NCBI GenBank assembly: GCA_902615855.1
Contig: CACMQN010000001.1
Span: forward strand, 17,592-81,591
Length of the DNA: 64,000 bases
Direction: 5' to 3'
From: an uncultured Candidatus Actinomarina sp.
GTDB taxonomy: Bacteria; Actinomycetota; Acidimicrobiia; Actinomarinales; Actinomarinaceae
Part shown: positions 16,461-25,622 of the stretch, piece by piece
Position numbering within the stretch: position 1 is the stretch's first letter
Layout of the letters: the number at the start of each line of letters is the position of its first letter
Translations under genes and position numbers: made by a program
The notes under the pieces: generated by a model
Seen by the model: only the letters and a program-made list of their open reading frames with translations
Told to the model about the DNA's origin: nothing
Databases searched by the model: none

Positions 16461-16832
16461 ATGGAAACAAGTACCTTAAATTTTATAGGAACCGTCAGTG
16501 CTACAATTTGTGGAATAAGTGGATTAATGATGCTGACAATGAATTTCATAAAAAAATATCAAAGTAAAAAAATTGGAAATACTTTAATATTTATATCAGT
16601 CATTTCATTGATAATTCAATCGTTGCTTGTTTCATATACTTATACAATAAATGAAAATATTGGATCTTTTTATTTGTTTTATGCAGTAGTTGTGCTGTTT
16701 ACACTTACATTTTTGTACGTTTATAGATTTCAAATGAATGAAAAATATTATCTTTATTGGGGTATTGCTCTACTTTATCTTATGGGTCTTGAAATGAGAA
16801 CAATAGATACAATAGGAGAATATCTAAACTAA
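16461..16832 (+). CDS. Small multi-span membrane protein, unknown function
   Basis: A 123-residue hydrophobic protein with about four predicted membrane segments (roughly residues 6-28, 40-60, 68-88 and 98-114), separated by a basic loop (KKYQSKK) and a short loop (NENIG). No family was recognised. It overlaps the next gene by one base, so it is probably translated with the alpha/beta hydrolase and the membrane Mur ligase. A cell-envelope role is the contextual guess. It diverges from the gabT-like gene with 24 bases between starts. Confidence 0.65.
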   Translation: METSTLNFIGTVSATICGISGLMMLTMNFIKKYQSKKIGNTLIFISVISLIIQSLLVSYTYTINENIGSFYLFYAVVVLFTLTFLYVYRFQMNEKYYLYWGIALLYLMGLEMRTIDTIGEYLN

Positions 16833-17539
16833 TGATCGCTAAAATTCTTTCTGATAATTTAACTTATGCTCAAGTAAATTCAGAGAATCCAAACATTTGT
16901 TTTCTACATGGTTGGGGTGGAGAAAGTAATAACTGGAAAAATATCTCAAAAGAATTTGAAAGCATTGCTATTGACATTCCAGGATTTGGAAAATCGGTGC
17001 CATTTGAGCAAAGCGGACCACCTGAGTTTTATGCAGAATATTTAATTGAATTAATTCCAGATTCTGTAGAAGTAATTGTTGGTCACTCTTTTGGTGGAAC
17101 GGTTGCTGTACATTTATCTCAATTAAAAAATTATAAAAAAATAGTTGTAATTGGATCTCCACTTATAAGGTCACCTATTCAACCAAACCCTTTTTCCTTG
17201 TTTAAATTATTTAAATTTTTAAATAAATTAAATATTATTGGTGATCAAAGAATGGAAAAGATTAAAAAAAATTATGGTTCTGACGATTATAAAAACGCCA
17301 ATAAGGACTTGAGAGATACGTTAGTTCAGGCTGTAAATCATAATATGTCTGAAATTCTTCCAAAAATAAATACACATGTACAACTTGTGTATGGAGAGTA
17401 TGATTTAATTGCTCCACTTGAAAATGGAAAAATTGCTGACAGTCTAATTCCTGATTCAGAATTAACAGTATTGCTAAAAGAAAATCATTTTTGTTTGGAT
17501 ACCTCAAAAGATCAGATTATTGAGATAATTAAAAGATGA
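16832..17539 (+). CDS. Alpha/beta hydrolase
   Basis: A 235-residue serine hydrolase. The oxyanion region is FLHGWGGESNNW. The nucleophile elbow is VGHSFGGT, with Ser in GHSFGG near residue 88. VYGEYDLIAP and ENHFCLD supply the expected Asp and His. The size and HGWG motif resemble BioH/MenH-type esterases, but the substrate is unknown. It overlaps genes on both sides (the membrane protein by 1 base and the Mur ligase by 4 bases), so it belongs to the envelope operon. Confidence 0.8.
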   Translation: MIAKILSDNLTYAQVNSENPNICFLHGWGGESNNWKNISKEFESIAIDIPGFGKSVPFEQSGPPEFYAEYLIELIPDSVEVIVGHSFGGTVAVHLSQLKNYKKIVVIGSPLIRSPIQPNPFSLFKLFKFLNKLNIIGDQRMEKIKKNYGSDDYKNANKDLRDTLVQAVNHNMSEILPKINTHVQLVYGEYDLIAPLENGKIADSLIPDSELTVLLKENHFCLDTSKDQIIEIIKR

Positions 17540-19062
17540 ATTTAATCTCTATCGCCACATTAGTGATAATAACTATTGGAACATGTTTCAATGCAATTAG
17601 ATGGCAGAGAATTGCTCAAAGAGAGCATTACATACCAGGTTATATAACCAAATTTTATTTTAGATGGGTGAGGTCAAGGGGATTAAATAGGTTCATTCTA
17701 TTTATTACATTAATTCTTTGTATCATCTCTCTTTTCTTTGCTTATATTCCAATAATCATTTCAGTTATCAATATTTACACACCAGTTGGATTGTCATTAA
17801 AGTCAAGAACTAGCAAAGTTGATAAAACAGAAAGACTTAATAGGGTCACATATTGTTATTACTTTCTTGTAGTTTTAGTGTCTATTTTTTCATACACCTT
17901 AGGGTATGGCTATTTTCTTGCATTAGCTGCAAATATGTTCTCTTACTTTATTTTTGATCAAGCACTTAGGCTTATGTTTAATTATGAAAAAAATAAATCC
18001 AGACCGTTCATTAATGATGCTTCAAAAAAACTGAACTCTAACGCAATTCCTGTAATAGGAATCACAGGTTCATATTCAAAAACAACAACAAAAAATGTTC
18101 TTGCCAAGATTCTTGATGAATCAAATAATGTTTTTGTAACTCCAGAAAGTTATAACAATCGCTTAGGAATAGCAAAAGCAATAAATGAAGGATTTAATGA
18201 CGATCATGAACTAGCAATTATTGAAATGGGAACATATTCAAATGGGGAAATACGTGAAATTTGTTCATGGGTTAGGCCACATGTATCCGTTATAACCGGA
18301 ATTGCTCCAGTTCATTTGGAGAGAATGAAATCTTTAGAAAATATTCTTGATGCTAAGTCTGAAATAGTAGAACTTGCCGGTTCGGTGGTAATCAATGGTG
18401 ATGACGAAATGCTATTGAATGAAGCAAGGCTTTGGACAAATCAGAAAAATGTTTACGATTGCTCAATTACTTCCAGAGAAGCAACTGTCTGCGTAGAGTA
18501 TCAAAATGGTAAGCACGATATTTATGTTGCAAATAATCTACTGGGTTCTGTTAACGGTCCTAAGCTTTTACAACTATCAATATCCCTCTCTATAGGGGTC
18601 ATGCTCGCATTAGATTTGGATGTGAGAAAGTACTTAAATAAATTAGATTCTCTTGATAAATCTAAACATCGTCAAAACATTTTGAAAAGTGACTTGGGCC
18701 ACACAATTATTGATAATTCATTTAACTCCAATCCTATGGGAATTGAATATAGTTTAGAGACTCTACAGGAGCTTGGATCAGAAGAATCTGTACGTTATCT
18801 TGTCACCCCTGGCATGGTCGAACTTGGTAGTGATCAGTATGCTATAAATTATGCTTTTGCGTTAGAGGCTAGTCAAGTAGTTGATAAGGCACTCATTGTT
18901 GGTAAAACAAATAAAAATTCATTGAAAGCGGGATTTCAAGAAAATGATGTTGATTACGAAATATTTCAAAACAGGGACGAAGCTGTAAATTATCTTAATT
19001 CTGTTGTAAAATCAGAAGATATTGTTTTATATGAGAATGATCTTCCAGACCACTATCCTTAA
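17536..19062 (+). CDS. Membrane-anchored MurF-like Mur ligase
   Basis: A 508-residue protein. Residues 1-~160 hold about four hydrophobic segments (near 3-20, 54-80, 108-125 and 130-150). A Mur-ligase ATPase core follows: P-loop GITGSYSKTTTKN near 175-187, ELAIIEMGTYSNGEI, and the C-terminal Mur domain. MurF adds D-Ala-D-Ala to UDP-MurNAc-tripeptide, and the D-Ala-D-Ala ligase gene follows 5 bases later, supporting a MurF role. The usual soluble N-terminal UDP-binding domain is replaced by the membrane segments, and the end (YENDLPDHYP) differs from typical MurF. It could instead act on a lipid-linked or other precursor. Confidence 0.7.
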   Translation: MNLISIATLVIITIGTCFNAIRWQRIAQREHYIPGYITKFYFRWVRSRGLNRFILFITLILCIISLFFAYIPIIISVINIYTPVGLSLKSRTSKVDKTERLNRVTYCYYFLVVLVSIFSYTLGYGYFLALAANMFSYFIFDQALRLMFNYEKNKSRPFINDASKKLNSNAIPVIGITGSYSKTTTKNVLAKILDESNNVFVTPESYNNRLGIAKAINEGFNDDHELAIIEMGTYSNGEIREICSWVRPHVSVITGIAPVHLERMKSLENILDAKSEIVELAGSVVINGDDEMLLNEARLWTNQKNVYDCSITSREATVCVEYQNGKHDIYVANNLLGSVNGPKLLQLSISLSIGVMLALDLDVRKYLNKLDSLDKSKHRQNILKSDLGHTIIDNSFNSNPMGIEYSLETLQELGSEESVRYLVTPGMVELGSDQYAINYAFALEASQVVDKALIVGKTNKNSLKAGFQENDVDYEIFQNRDEAVNYLNSVVKSEDIVLYENDLPDHYP

Positions 19063-19067
19063 ATTAA

Positions 19068-20144
19068 ATGAGTAAAACAATTGGAGTAGTATTCGGAGGG
19101 CCTTCTCCCGAACATGATATATCAATACTCACCGGTTTACAAAGCGTTCGAATCTTATCAAAAAAGTATGATGTAATCGCTTTATATTGGTCAAAAAATA
19201 ATGAATGGTATTTAGTTGATAATGAATACGAATCTGTAGATTTTTTGACTAATAAAAAAATATATAAAAACAAACTTGAGATGAAATTTAACGATGATCC
19301 AGGATTTTATCAAAAAAGAAAAAAATTACACTTTGATGTCCTAATCAATGCTTGTCATGGAGGGCCTGGAGAGGATGGCTCACTTCAGTCATTACTAAAC
19401 ATATTTCGAATTAAATATACTGGCCCAGATCAGATTTCTGCTCAAATTTGCATGGATAAGTATGCTTTTTATACCGTAATGAAAGAAAATGGGTTGCCTG
19501 TTATAGAAAAAAAGTTAGTGAATACTGAAGAAATGAATATTGATGGAAATTATGTATTAAAACCACGATTTGGAGGATCTTCTATTGGAGTTGAGTTAAT
19601 AAATGATGCACCAACCGTTCAAAAACTAATAACGAATTCTGATTTATATTCACAAGGGGCTGTTATTGAAAAGTATTTAGAAAATTCAATAGATTTACTT
19701 ATAGGAGTTAGAAGTTTTCCAGATTTTGATGTATCTGAGATTGAAAAACCACTTAAAAACGAAACACTCTTTTCGTATACTGACAAATATTTGGAAAACG
19801 GGGGACTGGAAGGTTCAAAAAGAGAATTACCAGCAAATCTAAACGAACAAATAGAAAAAAAATTGATTGAGATGGTCAATAAAATAAATCAAATAATTCC
19901 TACCCGAGGGATATACAGATATGATTTTCTATTGCATGAAAATGAATTGTATATAAATGAAATAAATACAATTCCTGGAAGCCATGCGCTTTATTTATGG
20001 AAGAATTTAAATAGTTCAAAATTTGAACTTTTAGACTCCATGATTGACGAAGCATTGTCTAGACAAGTTGATAATTGGTCACTTACTGGTTCCGATGGGA
20101 TTGCATTAAAAAGTGCAAAAGATATTGCATCAAAGCTTGGATAA
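19068..20144 (+). CDS. ddl: D-alanine--D-alanine ligase
   Basis: A 358-residue ATP-grasp enzyme making D-Ala-D-Ala for peptidoglycan. VVFGGPSPEHDISILTG (7-23) is the N-terminal signature and NACHGGPGEDGSLQSLL is the second. YVLKPRFGGSSIGV binds ATP, and INEINTIPGSHALYLW near 300 carries the Mg ligands. The PG-SHALYLW ending replaces the commoner PGFT. It lies 5 bases after the Mur ligase and 3 bases before a HAD hydrolase, within the envelope operon. Confidence 0.93.
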   Translation: MSKTIGVVFGGPSPEHDISILTGLQSVRILSKKYDVIALYWSKNNEWYLVDNEYESVDFLTNKKIYKNKLEMKFNDDPGFYQKRKKLHFDVLINACHGGPGEDGSLQSLLNIFRIKYTGPDQISAQICMDKYAFYTVMKENGLPVIEKKLVNTEEMNIDGNYVLKPRFGGSSIGVELINDAPTVQKLITNSDLYSQGAVIEKYLENSIDLLIGVRSFPDFDVSEIEKPLKNETLFSYTDKYLENGGLEGSKRELPANLNEQIEKKLIEMVNKINQIIPTRGIYRYDFLLHENELYINEINTIPGSHALYLWKNLNSSKFELLDSMIDEALSRQVDNWSLTGSDGIALKSAKDIASKLG

Positions 20145-20147
20145 ATC

Positions 20148-20780
20148 ATGTACGGAATTTACTGGGATTGTGATGGAACAATTATGGATACGGAAAAATC
20201 ATATGCTTATGCATGGAAAGATTTTTTATCTAGTAAAGGATTAGATTTACCGATTGAAGAGTTTGATAAATTCGTTGGGATAGATGACAGAATCGTACAT
20301 TCTGAATTCTCTCAGATTGTTGAACTTGATAATTTCGATTCGACTATGGATGAGCTTCATAAAATTATGAGAGTAGAGTTTTCTGAAAAGATACTCTTTA
20401 AGGATTCCTTGCAATGCTTGAAAGAATTCCATGGAGATGTCTTGCAAGCTTGTGTATCAGCATCTCCAAAAGAGGTTCTAAACTTTAAATTACAAGATGC
20501 AAAAATTATTAACTATTTCGATCATGTCATAGGTGGAAATGAAGTTTCGAACAACAAGCCTAGCCCTGACATATATTTAAAAGCTATCGATGAATTAGGT
20601 ACTACAAAAAATATTATCGTTGAAGATAGCCCAACTGGTATTTTGTCTGGAAAAGAATCGAATAATTTTGTTATCGCTGTAGATAGAGGTATGTTTCCCA
20701 AAGATCAACTTTCTAACGCTGATTTAATAGTCAATGAATTAGATCCAATTAATATTAGATCATTACTTCAAACCCTTTAA
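20148..20780 (+). CDS. HAD-superfamily phosphatase / beta-phosphoglucomutase-like
   Basis: A 210-residue HAD hydrolase. Motif I is WDCDGTIMDTEKSY (Asp8 nucleophile, Asp10). Motif II is the Ser in ACVSASPKE. Motif III is the Lys in NNKPSPDIYL, and motif IV is IIVEDSPTGILSGKES. The helical cap between motifs I and II is the class of beta-phosphoglucomutase, phosphoglycolate phosphatase and similar enzymes. The substrate is not identifiable. It ends the envelope operon, and a 53-base convergent gap follows. Confidence 0.8.
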   Translation: MYGIYWDCDGTIMDTEKSYAYAWKDFLSSKGLDLPIEEFDKFVGIDDRIVHSEFSQIVELDNFDSTMDELHKIMRVEFSEKILFKDSLQCLKEFHGDVLQACVSASPKEVLNFKLQDAKIINYFDHVIGGNEVSNNKPSPDIYLKAIDELGTTKNIIVEDSPTGILSGKESNNFVIAVDRGMFPKDQLSNADLIVNELDPINIRSLLQTL

Positions 20781-20833
20781 TAATTGACTTTTTTAAAAAT
20801 AAATTACAAAACTGACTTAGGCGCAATATGTGA

Positions 20834-21256
20834 CTAAGTTATTTCTAATAACATTACTGGAATTTTTCTACTTGTTCTGTTTTGGTACTGTTCATATACC
20901 CCATTATTCATAAAGTCCATTTTTTTCCACCATTCAGTTCTTTCAAGATCAAAAATTTCTCTAGCAACCACATTAAATCTTTCTCTACCTATTTGAATTT
21001 TTGCTTCCGGATTGTTTTTAAGATTGTGGTACCAACCTGGATTTTTAGGATTACCACCTTTAGAAGCTACTATACAAATTAAATTATCCTCTTTTAAATA
21101 CACAAGGACGTTTTTACGCAATTTTCCGGTTTTCCCTCCTATACTTTCAAGAATTAAACAAGGTCTGTCAGATATTGTTTTCCCAAATCTTCCGTTTGAA
21201 TAGATATAAATATAGTTATGTAAAAACAGTACAAAAAATATAATTTTTCTTCTCAT
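20834..21256 (-). CDS. Deazaflavin (F420)-dependent nitroreductase family protein
   Basis: A 140-residue protein of the Ddn/FGD-like deazaflavin-dependent family. GGKTGKLRKN and IVASKGGNPKNPGWYHNL are the family signatures that bind F420 phosphates. Substrates range over quinones, enones and nitro compounds. I placed the start at the ATG 21254-21256, because it forms an ATGA overlap with the stop of the photolyase gene. An upstream in-frame GTG has no better support. The hydrophobic N-terminus (IIFFVLFLHNYIYIY) suggests membrane contact, as in mycobacterial Ddn. It shares the operon with the photolyase-like gene, both being flavin or deazaflavin linked. Confidence 0.85.
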   Translation of the reverse strand: MRRKIIFFVLFLHNYIYIYSNGRFGKTISDRPCLILESIGGKTGKLRKNVLVYLKEDNLICIVASKGGNPKNPGWYHNLKNNPEAKIQIGRERFNVVAREIFDLERTEWWKKMDFMNNGVYEQYQNRTSRKIPVMLLEIT

Positions 21257-22449
21257 TGAGCTAATTTTGTTTTTTTTCTCCACGAAGAGAAACTTCTTGG
21301 ATAAAAATTGATTGGATCAACTAATCTATTTGCCGGAAACTCCATGGAGGGTTTTATTTGTTGGGTAATCCTTTTATATTTTGGTACTGGTGCAAATGTA
21401 GATGCGTAATTTATTCCAGATAATACATCTAGTGGATTGTCTAGATAAACTTTAAGCTCTCTTTTTTCATTAATCTCCTTCAAAGTATCCAGTAAAAAAA
21501 TAATTCTCTTTGTTGATAAATCTAAACTTTTTAACAACTTTATATCGAATATAAACACTACTGGAAGGTCTAAAAGATTATTTAAAGCAGGATCTTCATC
21601 ACCAAGTGATTCTCCATTAATCCATACAAAATCAGGTTTTTGGTCAGAAGTTAATACTGTTTTTGGTCCAAAATTTTTTTCTATGTTTAAATCTACCTTG
21701 ATATCTTTACTAGAGATACTCATTATTTCTGGCCAATTTTCAATAGGACAATTATTTATCAATTCACATTCTTTACATATTTTTGGTGCTCTTTTATTGA
21801 CTTGGAATTTTGAAAACCCATATATCTTCCCTGTTTGAGAACCCATTACCCAGTGCCAACCTAATCTATTTGCAAATCTAGAGCCATCTACAAGATGCTT
21901 GTACATGTAATTTTCACTTTCTAGCCAGTACTGATTTGTTCTAAACATCTGATGTGATGAGTACCACATTCTGGTTTGATTTACCATATAACCTGTTGAT
22001 TCGAGTTCTTGTTCTACCGTTGAAATACAGTTCATTTTGTCGTTTTCAACTACTTCGTTAGGATCATTTTGAACATAAAAATTTAGAAATTCCCTGTTCT
22101 GGCTTCCAACAATGGCATATAGATGCCTAGAAAATTCTTGCCATAAAAGCTCATCTCTAAATTTAGTTTTGTCTTGGTATTCAAACGAATCTACGTGTTT
22201 CCATACTTCTTTAAGACTCAAAAGACCATGTCTTATATATGGTGATAAGTATGAAGACCCCCTTTTTTCAGTTGGATATACATTGTTTCTCTTTTTTGCA
22301 TAACCATTAATGTCCAAATTGTTAAGGGCTTTATCTGCAAATGACTGTCCACCTTTGAATATAGACTCCTGGTAATCATCACAAGTAATATCTTTAAAGA
22401 ATGTATTTACTATTTCTTCGTTACTTGATTTTAAATTAATTTCAGGCAT
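21253..22449 (-). CDS. Photolyase/cryptochrome-family flavoprotein with permuted domain order
   Basis: A 398-residue protein. The FAD-binding helical domain comes first: SSYLSPYIRHGLLS at 65-78, DELLWQEFSRHLY at 99-111, MWYSSHQMFRTNQYW at 161-175 and GSRFANRLGWHWVMGSQTGK at 189-208. A cysteine group CKECELINNC (225-234) follows and could bind a metal or Fe-S cluster. Only then comes a region like the normally N-terminal alpha/beta domain: FVWINGESLGDEDPAL (274-289), VVFIFDIKLLKSL, STKRIIFLLDTLKEIN and LDNPLDVLSG. Standard photolyases have the reverse order. Light-driven DNA repair is likely by family, but lesion type and antenna are unknown. Confidence 0.72.
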   Translation of the reverse strand: MPEINLKSSNEEIVNTFFKDITCDDYQESIFKGGQSFADKALNNLDINGYAKKRNNVYPTEKRGSSYLSPYIRHGLLSLKEVWKHVDSFEYQDKTKFRDELLWQEFSRHLYAIVGSQNREFLNFYVQNDPNEVVENDKMNCISTVEQELESTGYMVNQTRMWYSSHQMFRTNQYWLESENYMYKHLVDGSRFANRLGWHWVMGSQTGKIYGFSKFQVNKRAPKICKECELINNCPIENWPEIMSISSKDIKVDLNIEKNFGPKTVLTSDQKPDFVWINGESLGDEDPALNNLLDLPVVFIFDIKLLKSLDLSTKRIIFLLDTLKEINEKRELKVYLDNPLDVLSGINYASTFAPVPKYKRITQQIKPSMEFPANRLVDPINFYPRSFSSWRKKTKLAQ

Positions 22450-22456
22450 CTAAAAA

Positions 22457-22672
22457 TTAATAGTCACCTTGACCAATTTTGACGTTTGAAATGATTTTGA
22501 TATCCTCTTCTTCCACGATATCGAAATTTATTCTTTGTCCTTGTCTTAAAGTTCTAAATATAGAACCTTTTAGCGAACCGGCTTTTAAATAAACTTCTGA
22601 TTTATCACTGTCTAGAACTACAATACCGTTTCCTGAATTAGGATCGTACGACTTTACAACCCCCTGAGCCAT
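22457..22672 (-). CDS. Cold-shock-domain-like small protein
   Basis: A 71-residue protein with the length and strand pattern of a cold-shock (OB-fold) domain: GVVKSYDPNSGNGIVVL, then KSEVYLKAGSLKGSIF and LRQGQRINFDIVEE. The RNA-binding aromatic motifs of classical Csp proteins (GFGFI, VFVHF) are largely replaced, so nucleic-acid binding may be altered. Its ATG overlaps the stop of rpmB by one base, and the photolyase gene starts 7 bases after its stop. A ribosome- or RNA-related role is inferred from the neighbour. Confidence 0.65.
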   Translation of the reverse strand: MAQGVVKSYDPNSGNGIVVLDSDKSEVYLKAGSLKGSIFRTLRQGQRINFDIVEEEDIKIISNVKIGQGDY

Positions 22673-22908
22673 TAAACTTTTTCGCCTCTTTGTCTAATAT
22701 CTCTTACAACAGATTCAATACCACGCTTGTCGATGATTTTATTTCCTTTTGTACTAACTTTTAACTTTATCCATCTTTTTTCGCTAGGTAGCCAATATTT
22801 TTTAGTTTGAATATTTGGTTTAAACCATCGTGGGTTTCTTTTATGAGAAAAGGAAACATGTTTTCCTGACCTCGGCACTCTACCTGTAACTTGACATCTG
22901 TTAGCCAT
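22672..22908 (-). CDS. rpmB: 50S ribosomal protein L28
   Basis: A 78-residue large-subunit protein starting MANRCQVTGRVPRSGKHVSF, the usual L28 N-terminus. RNPRWFKPNIQ and RWIKLKVSTKG are further hallmarks. I chose the ATG at 22906-22908 rather than one 7 codons upstream, because AGAGGG lies just before it and L28 proteins begin with MA-(N/R)-x-C. It opens the minus-strand operon with the cold-shock-like, photolyase and deazaflavin genes. It diverges from recG. Confidence 0.95.
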   Translation of the reverse strand: MANRCQVTGRVPRSGKHVSFSHKRNPRWFKPNIQTKKYWLPSEKRWIKLKVSTKGNKIIDKRGIESVVRDIRQRGEKV

Positions 22909-23001
22909 ATAATTCCCTCTAAAATACAAGTATAACTATAACTTGTCTAATAATTATTAGGTACTTTGATTTTAAATCTTTTTAGGTATTGTTTGATTGT
23001 G

Positions 23002-25092
23002 ATGGAGAGAAGTTTAAGTTATTTAAGTAAAATTTCAGTTTCTGAATTGAAAGGCTTCGGTGAAAAAAGAATTAATTCTCTGAAGAAGCATGGAATAAAT
23101 TCAGTTACAGATCTGATAAGAATCTTTCCGAGAAAACATTACGACCGATCAAAAATTATGAACTTGAGCGAAGTTCCGCCAAATATTGAAAAAGAGATAA
23201 CTATATTTGGCAAAATTACTGATATTTCAGTTTTTACAACAAAGACAAGACTCAGAATTACTACTTTAACTATTAATGACGAAACCGGAATTGCAAGAGC
23301 AAAATGGTTTGGTCCTCAATACATAGAAAGTAGATTTAAAAAAGATGATATTGTTGCGGTTGCAGGTGTTCCTGATGTTAAAAAAACAGGAACTGTAGAA
23401 TTTAAGAATCCAGTTATTGAGTCTTTTTCATCCGAGCAAGACCTTTCAGAGACAGGTTCATTCATATCTTTTTATCCAAAAATTGATGGTGTACCAAACA
23501 AAGTATTAAGAAGTGGTATTAAACAAGCTTTGGAAAGAATTCCAGAATTAAAGGATATTATCCCAGATAAAGATAGAAACAAATTTTCTCTTTATACAAG
23601 ATTAGACAGTTATCAGAAAATCCATTTCCCTGAAAGTTTTGAGGAATATAAATTAGCAAAAAAACGACTTGCTTTTGATGAATTCATATATTTACAAAGC
23701 TTATTTAGTCATTCAAAAGACATTTATAAAACAGAACAAAAATCTTATTTAATGAAAATAGATTCCTCATTATTAAGGAGTTTTGAATCAAAAATACCAT
23801 TTTCACTAACCAATTCGCAAAAAAGTTGTATTAAGGAAATTTTTGAAGATCTTAGTAGCAATTACCCAATGAAAAGATTGCTTCAAGGCGATGTTGGATC
23901 TGGTAAAACTATTGTTGCTGCAGCTGGTGTCTATGCAGCTATTGAGAATGGAAAGCAAGTTGCATTAATGGCCCCAACGGAAGTTTTAGCAGAACAGCAT
24001 TTAAATTCTTTTGAAAAGTATCTGAATTTTTTTGATATAGATATGCATATTTTGACATCATCTGTAAAAGATAGAAAAAGCGTTATGAAAGTAATCGAAA
24101 ACGGTGACCCAGCATTGACAATTGGGACACACGCATTAATTCAGGAAAACGTAAAATTTAATAATTTAGGATTGGCAATTATTGATGAACAACAACGGTT
24201 CGGAGTAGAGCAAAGAAAAAAATTAATGATAAGTGATGATTTAACACCGCATCAGTTAGTAATGACTGCAACTCCAATTCCAAGAACAACTGCTCTTGCA
24301 ATATATGGAGATCTAGAGCTCTCAATTATTAATGAAATGCCTCCAGGAAGAAAAAAAATTAATTCGAAAGTTCTTGCTGGAGGAAAACGTGAAAGTAATG
24401 AAGTTTTTAACATTGCACGTGAGCATTTGGAAAAAAAATCACAAATTTTTGTTGTTTGCCCATACATTGAAGAAAGTGAAAATAGTGATATTAAAGCTGC
24501 TGAAAAAGTATATGAGTTATATAAGTCAGAATTCAACAAATATAATGTCGAGTTACTTCATGGAAAAATGAAAGCCGATGAAAAAGAAAATAAAATGCTA
24601 AAAATGAAGAACGGTGAAATTGACATCATGGTATCAACAGTTGTCATTGAAGTTGGTATTGATATCACAAACGCAACATTGATGATAATTGAAAGTGCCG
24701 AAAGATTTGGTTTAAACCAATTACATCAACTCAGAGGAAGAGTTGGTAGAGGAGATAAACAATCTGAATGTATATTTCATATCACAGAAGGAAAAAGTTT
24801 TTCAAAGATAACTAAAGATGGGCAGGAAAGGTTAAATGCAATAGAACAAAACGATGATGGTTTTAAATTATCTGAGTTAGATTTACAAATACGTGGAGAA
24901 GGTAAAGTTACTGGTACATCTCAGTCTGGATTATCAGATCTCAAGATTGCTAATTTACGAACGGATTATGAAATACTTGAAACATCAAAAGAATATTTTT
25001 TAAGTATGGAAGATGAGGAAATTAAATCAGAAATTTTTCTAGAAGCTAACTTGTTGTTTCCCAACTTTGGTAAGACAAAAGATTCTACATGA
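23002..25092 (+). CDS. recG: ATP-dependent DNA helicase RecG
   Basis: A 696-residue helicase that reverses stalled replication forks and branches Holliday junctions. The N-terminal wedge/OB domain includes ELKGFGEKRINSLKKHGI. The helicase core has Walker A LLQGDVGSGKTIVAAA, motif Ia MAPTEVLAEQH, the RecG-type DEQQ box IIDEQQRFGVEQR and motif III VMTATPIPRT. QLRGRVGRG is motif VI. The ATG at 23002 is preferred over an in-frame TTG 12 codons upstream. The recG-rsmD-coaD order is the usual actinobacterial one, and the stop overlaps the rsmD start by 4 bases. Confidence 0.95.
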   Translation: MERSLSYLSKISVSELKGFGEKRINSLKKHGINSVTDLIRIFPRKHYDRSKIMNLSEVPPNIEKEITIFGKITDISVFTTKTRLRITTLTINDETGIARAKWFGPQYIESRFKKDDIVAVAGVPDVKKTGTVEFKNPVIESFSSEQDLSETGSFISFYPKIDGVPNKVLRSGIKQALERIPELKDIIPDKDRNKFSLYTRLDSYQKIHFPESFEEYKLAKKRLAFDEFIYLQSLFSHSKDIYKTEQKSYLMKIDSSLLRSFESKIPFSLTNSQKSCIKEIFEDLSSNYPMKRLLQGDVGSGKTIVAAAGVYAAIENGKQVALMAPTEVLAEQHLNSFEKYLNFFDIDMHILTSSVKDRKSVMKVIENGDPALTIGTHALIQENVKFNNLGLAIIDEQQRFGVEQRKKLMISDDLTPHQLVMTATPIPRTTALAIYGDLELSIINEMPPGRKKINSKVLAGGKRESNEVFNIAREHLEKKSQIFVVCPYIEESENSDIKAAEKVYELYKSEFNKYNVELLHGKMKADEKENKMLKMKNGEIDIMVSTVVIEVGIDITNATLMIIESAERFGLNQLHQLRGRVGRGDKQSECIFHITEGKSFSKITKDGQERLNAIEQNDDGFKLSELDLQIRGEGKVTGTSQSGLSDLKIANLRTDYEILETSKEYFLSMEDEEIKSEIFLEANLLFPNFGKTKDST

Positions 25093-25622
25093 GAATTATT
25101 GCTGGAAAATTTAAGGGGTTGAACATTAAAACTATTAATGATCCATCAACACGACCAATGATGAGTAGGGCTCGGGAAGGCATATTCAATTCACTTCAAA
25201 ATGACTTTAACAATTCTTTGGTACTTGATTTATTTGCGGGTTCTGGATCACTTGGTATTGAAGCGTTAAGCCGAGGTGCAAGCTTTGTTACTTTTGTAGA
25301 TTCATCGGTAGATTGTAAAAAAATTATAGATAAAAATTTATCCGATATTGATCAAAATTTTACCGTTCTTGTTTTAAGCGTCCACGATTACATTACTCAA
25401 TCTGAGAAAAAATTTGATATTATTTTTTATGATCCACCATTTTCTTTTTTTGTTAATGAGATAAATTCGGACTTAAACACTATACAAAATTTAATGGGAA
25501 AAAACTCAAAACTAATTATCCATAGACATAAAAGTTCAGAGCAATTTGTTTATCCAGAAGGACTAGAATTATATAAGGAAAAAAAATATGGCCAAAGTAA
25601 TATAACAATATTGAAAAAATGA
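25089..25622 (+). CDS. rsmD: 16S rRNA (guanine966-N2)-methyltransferase
   Basis: A 177-residue SAM-dependent methyltransferase modifying G966 of 16S rRNA. MRIIAGKFKGLNIK is the conserved start, and RPMMSRAREGIFNSL follows. VLDLFAGSGSLGIEALSRGA (44-63) is the SAM-binding motif I. IIFYDPPFSF carries the DPPF catalytic motif of N2-guanine methyltransferases. Start and stop overlap the flanking genes by 4 bases each, so it is tightly coupled to recG and coaD. Confidence 0.93.
   Translation: MRIIAGKFKGLNIKTINDPSTRPMMSRAREGIFNSLQNDFNNSLVLDLFAGSGSLGIEALSRGASFVTFVDSSVDCKKIIDKNLSDIDQNFTVLVLSVHDYITQSEKKFDIIFYDPPFSFFVNEINSDLNTIQNLMGKNSKLIIHRHKSSEQFVYPEGLELYKEKKYGQSNITILKK

Noticed and set aside
20781..20833. 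Weak inverted repeat between the HAD and deazaflavin genes as a bidirectional terminator
   Set aside because: The ACTTAG/CTAAGT arms are only six bases, AT-rich and without a T-run in the right place, so it is not convincing.
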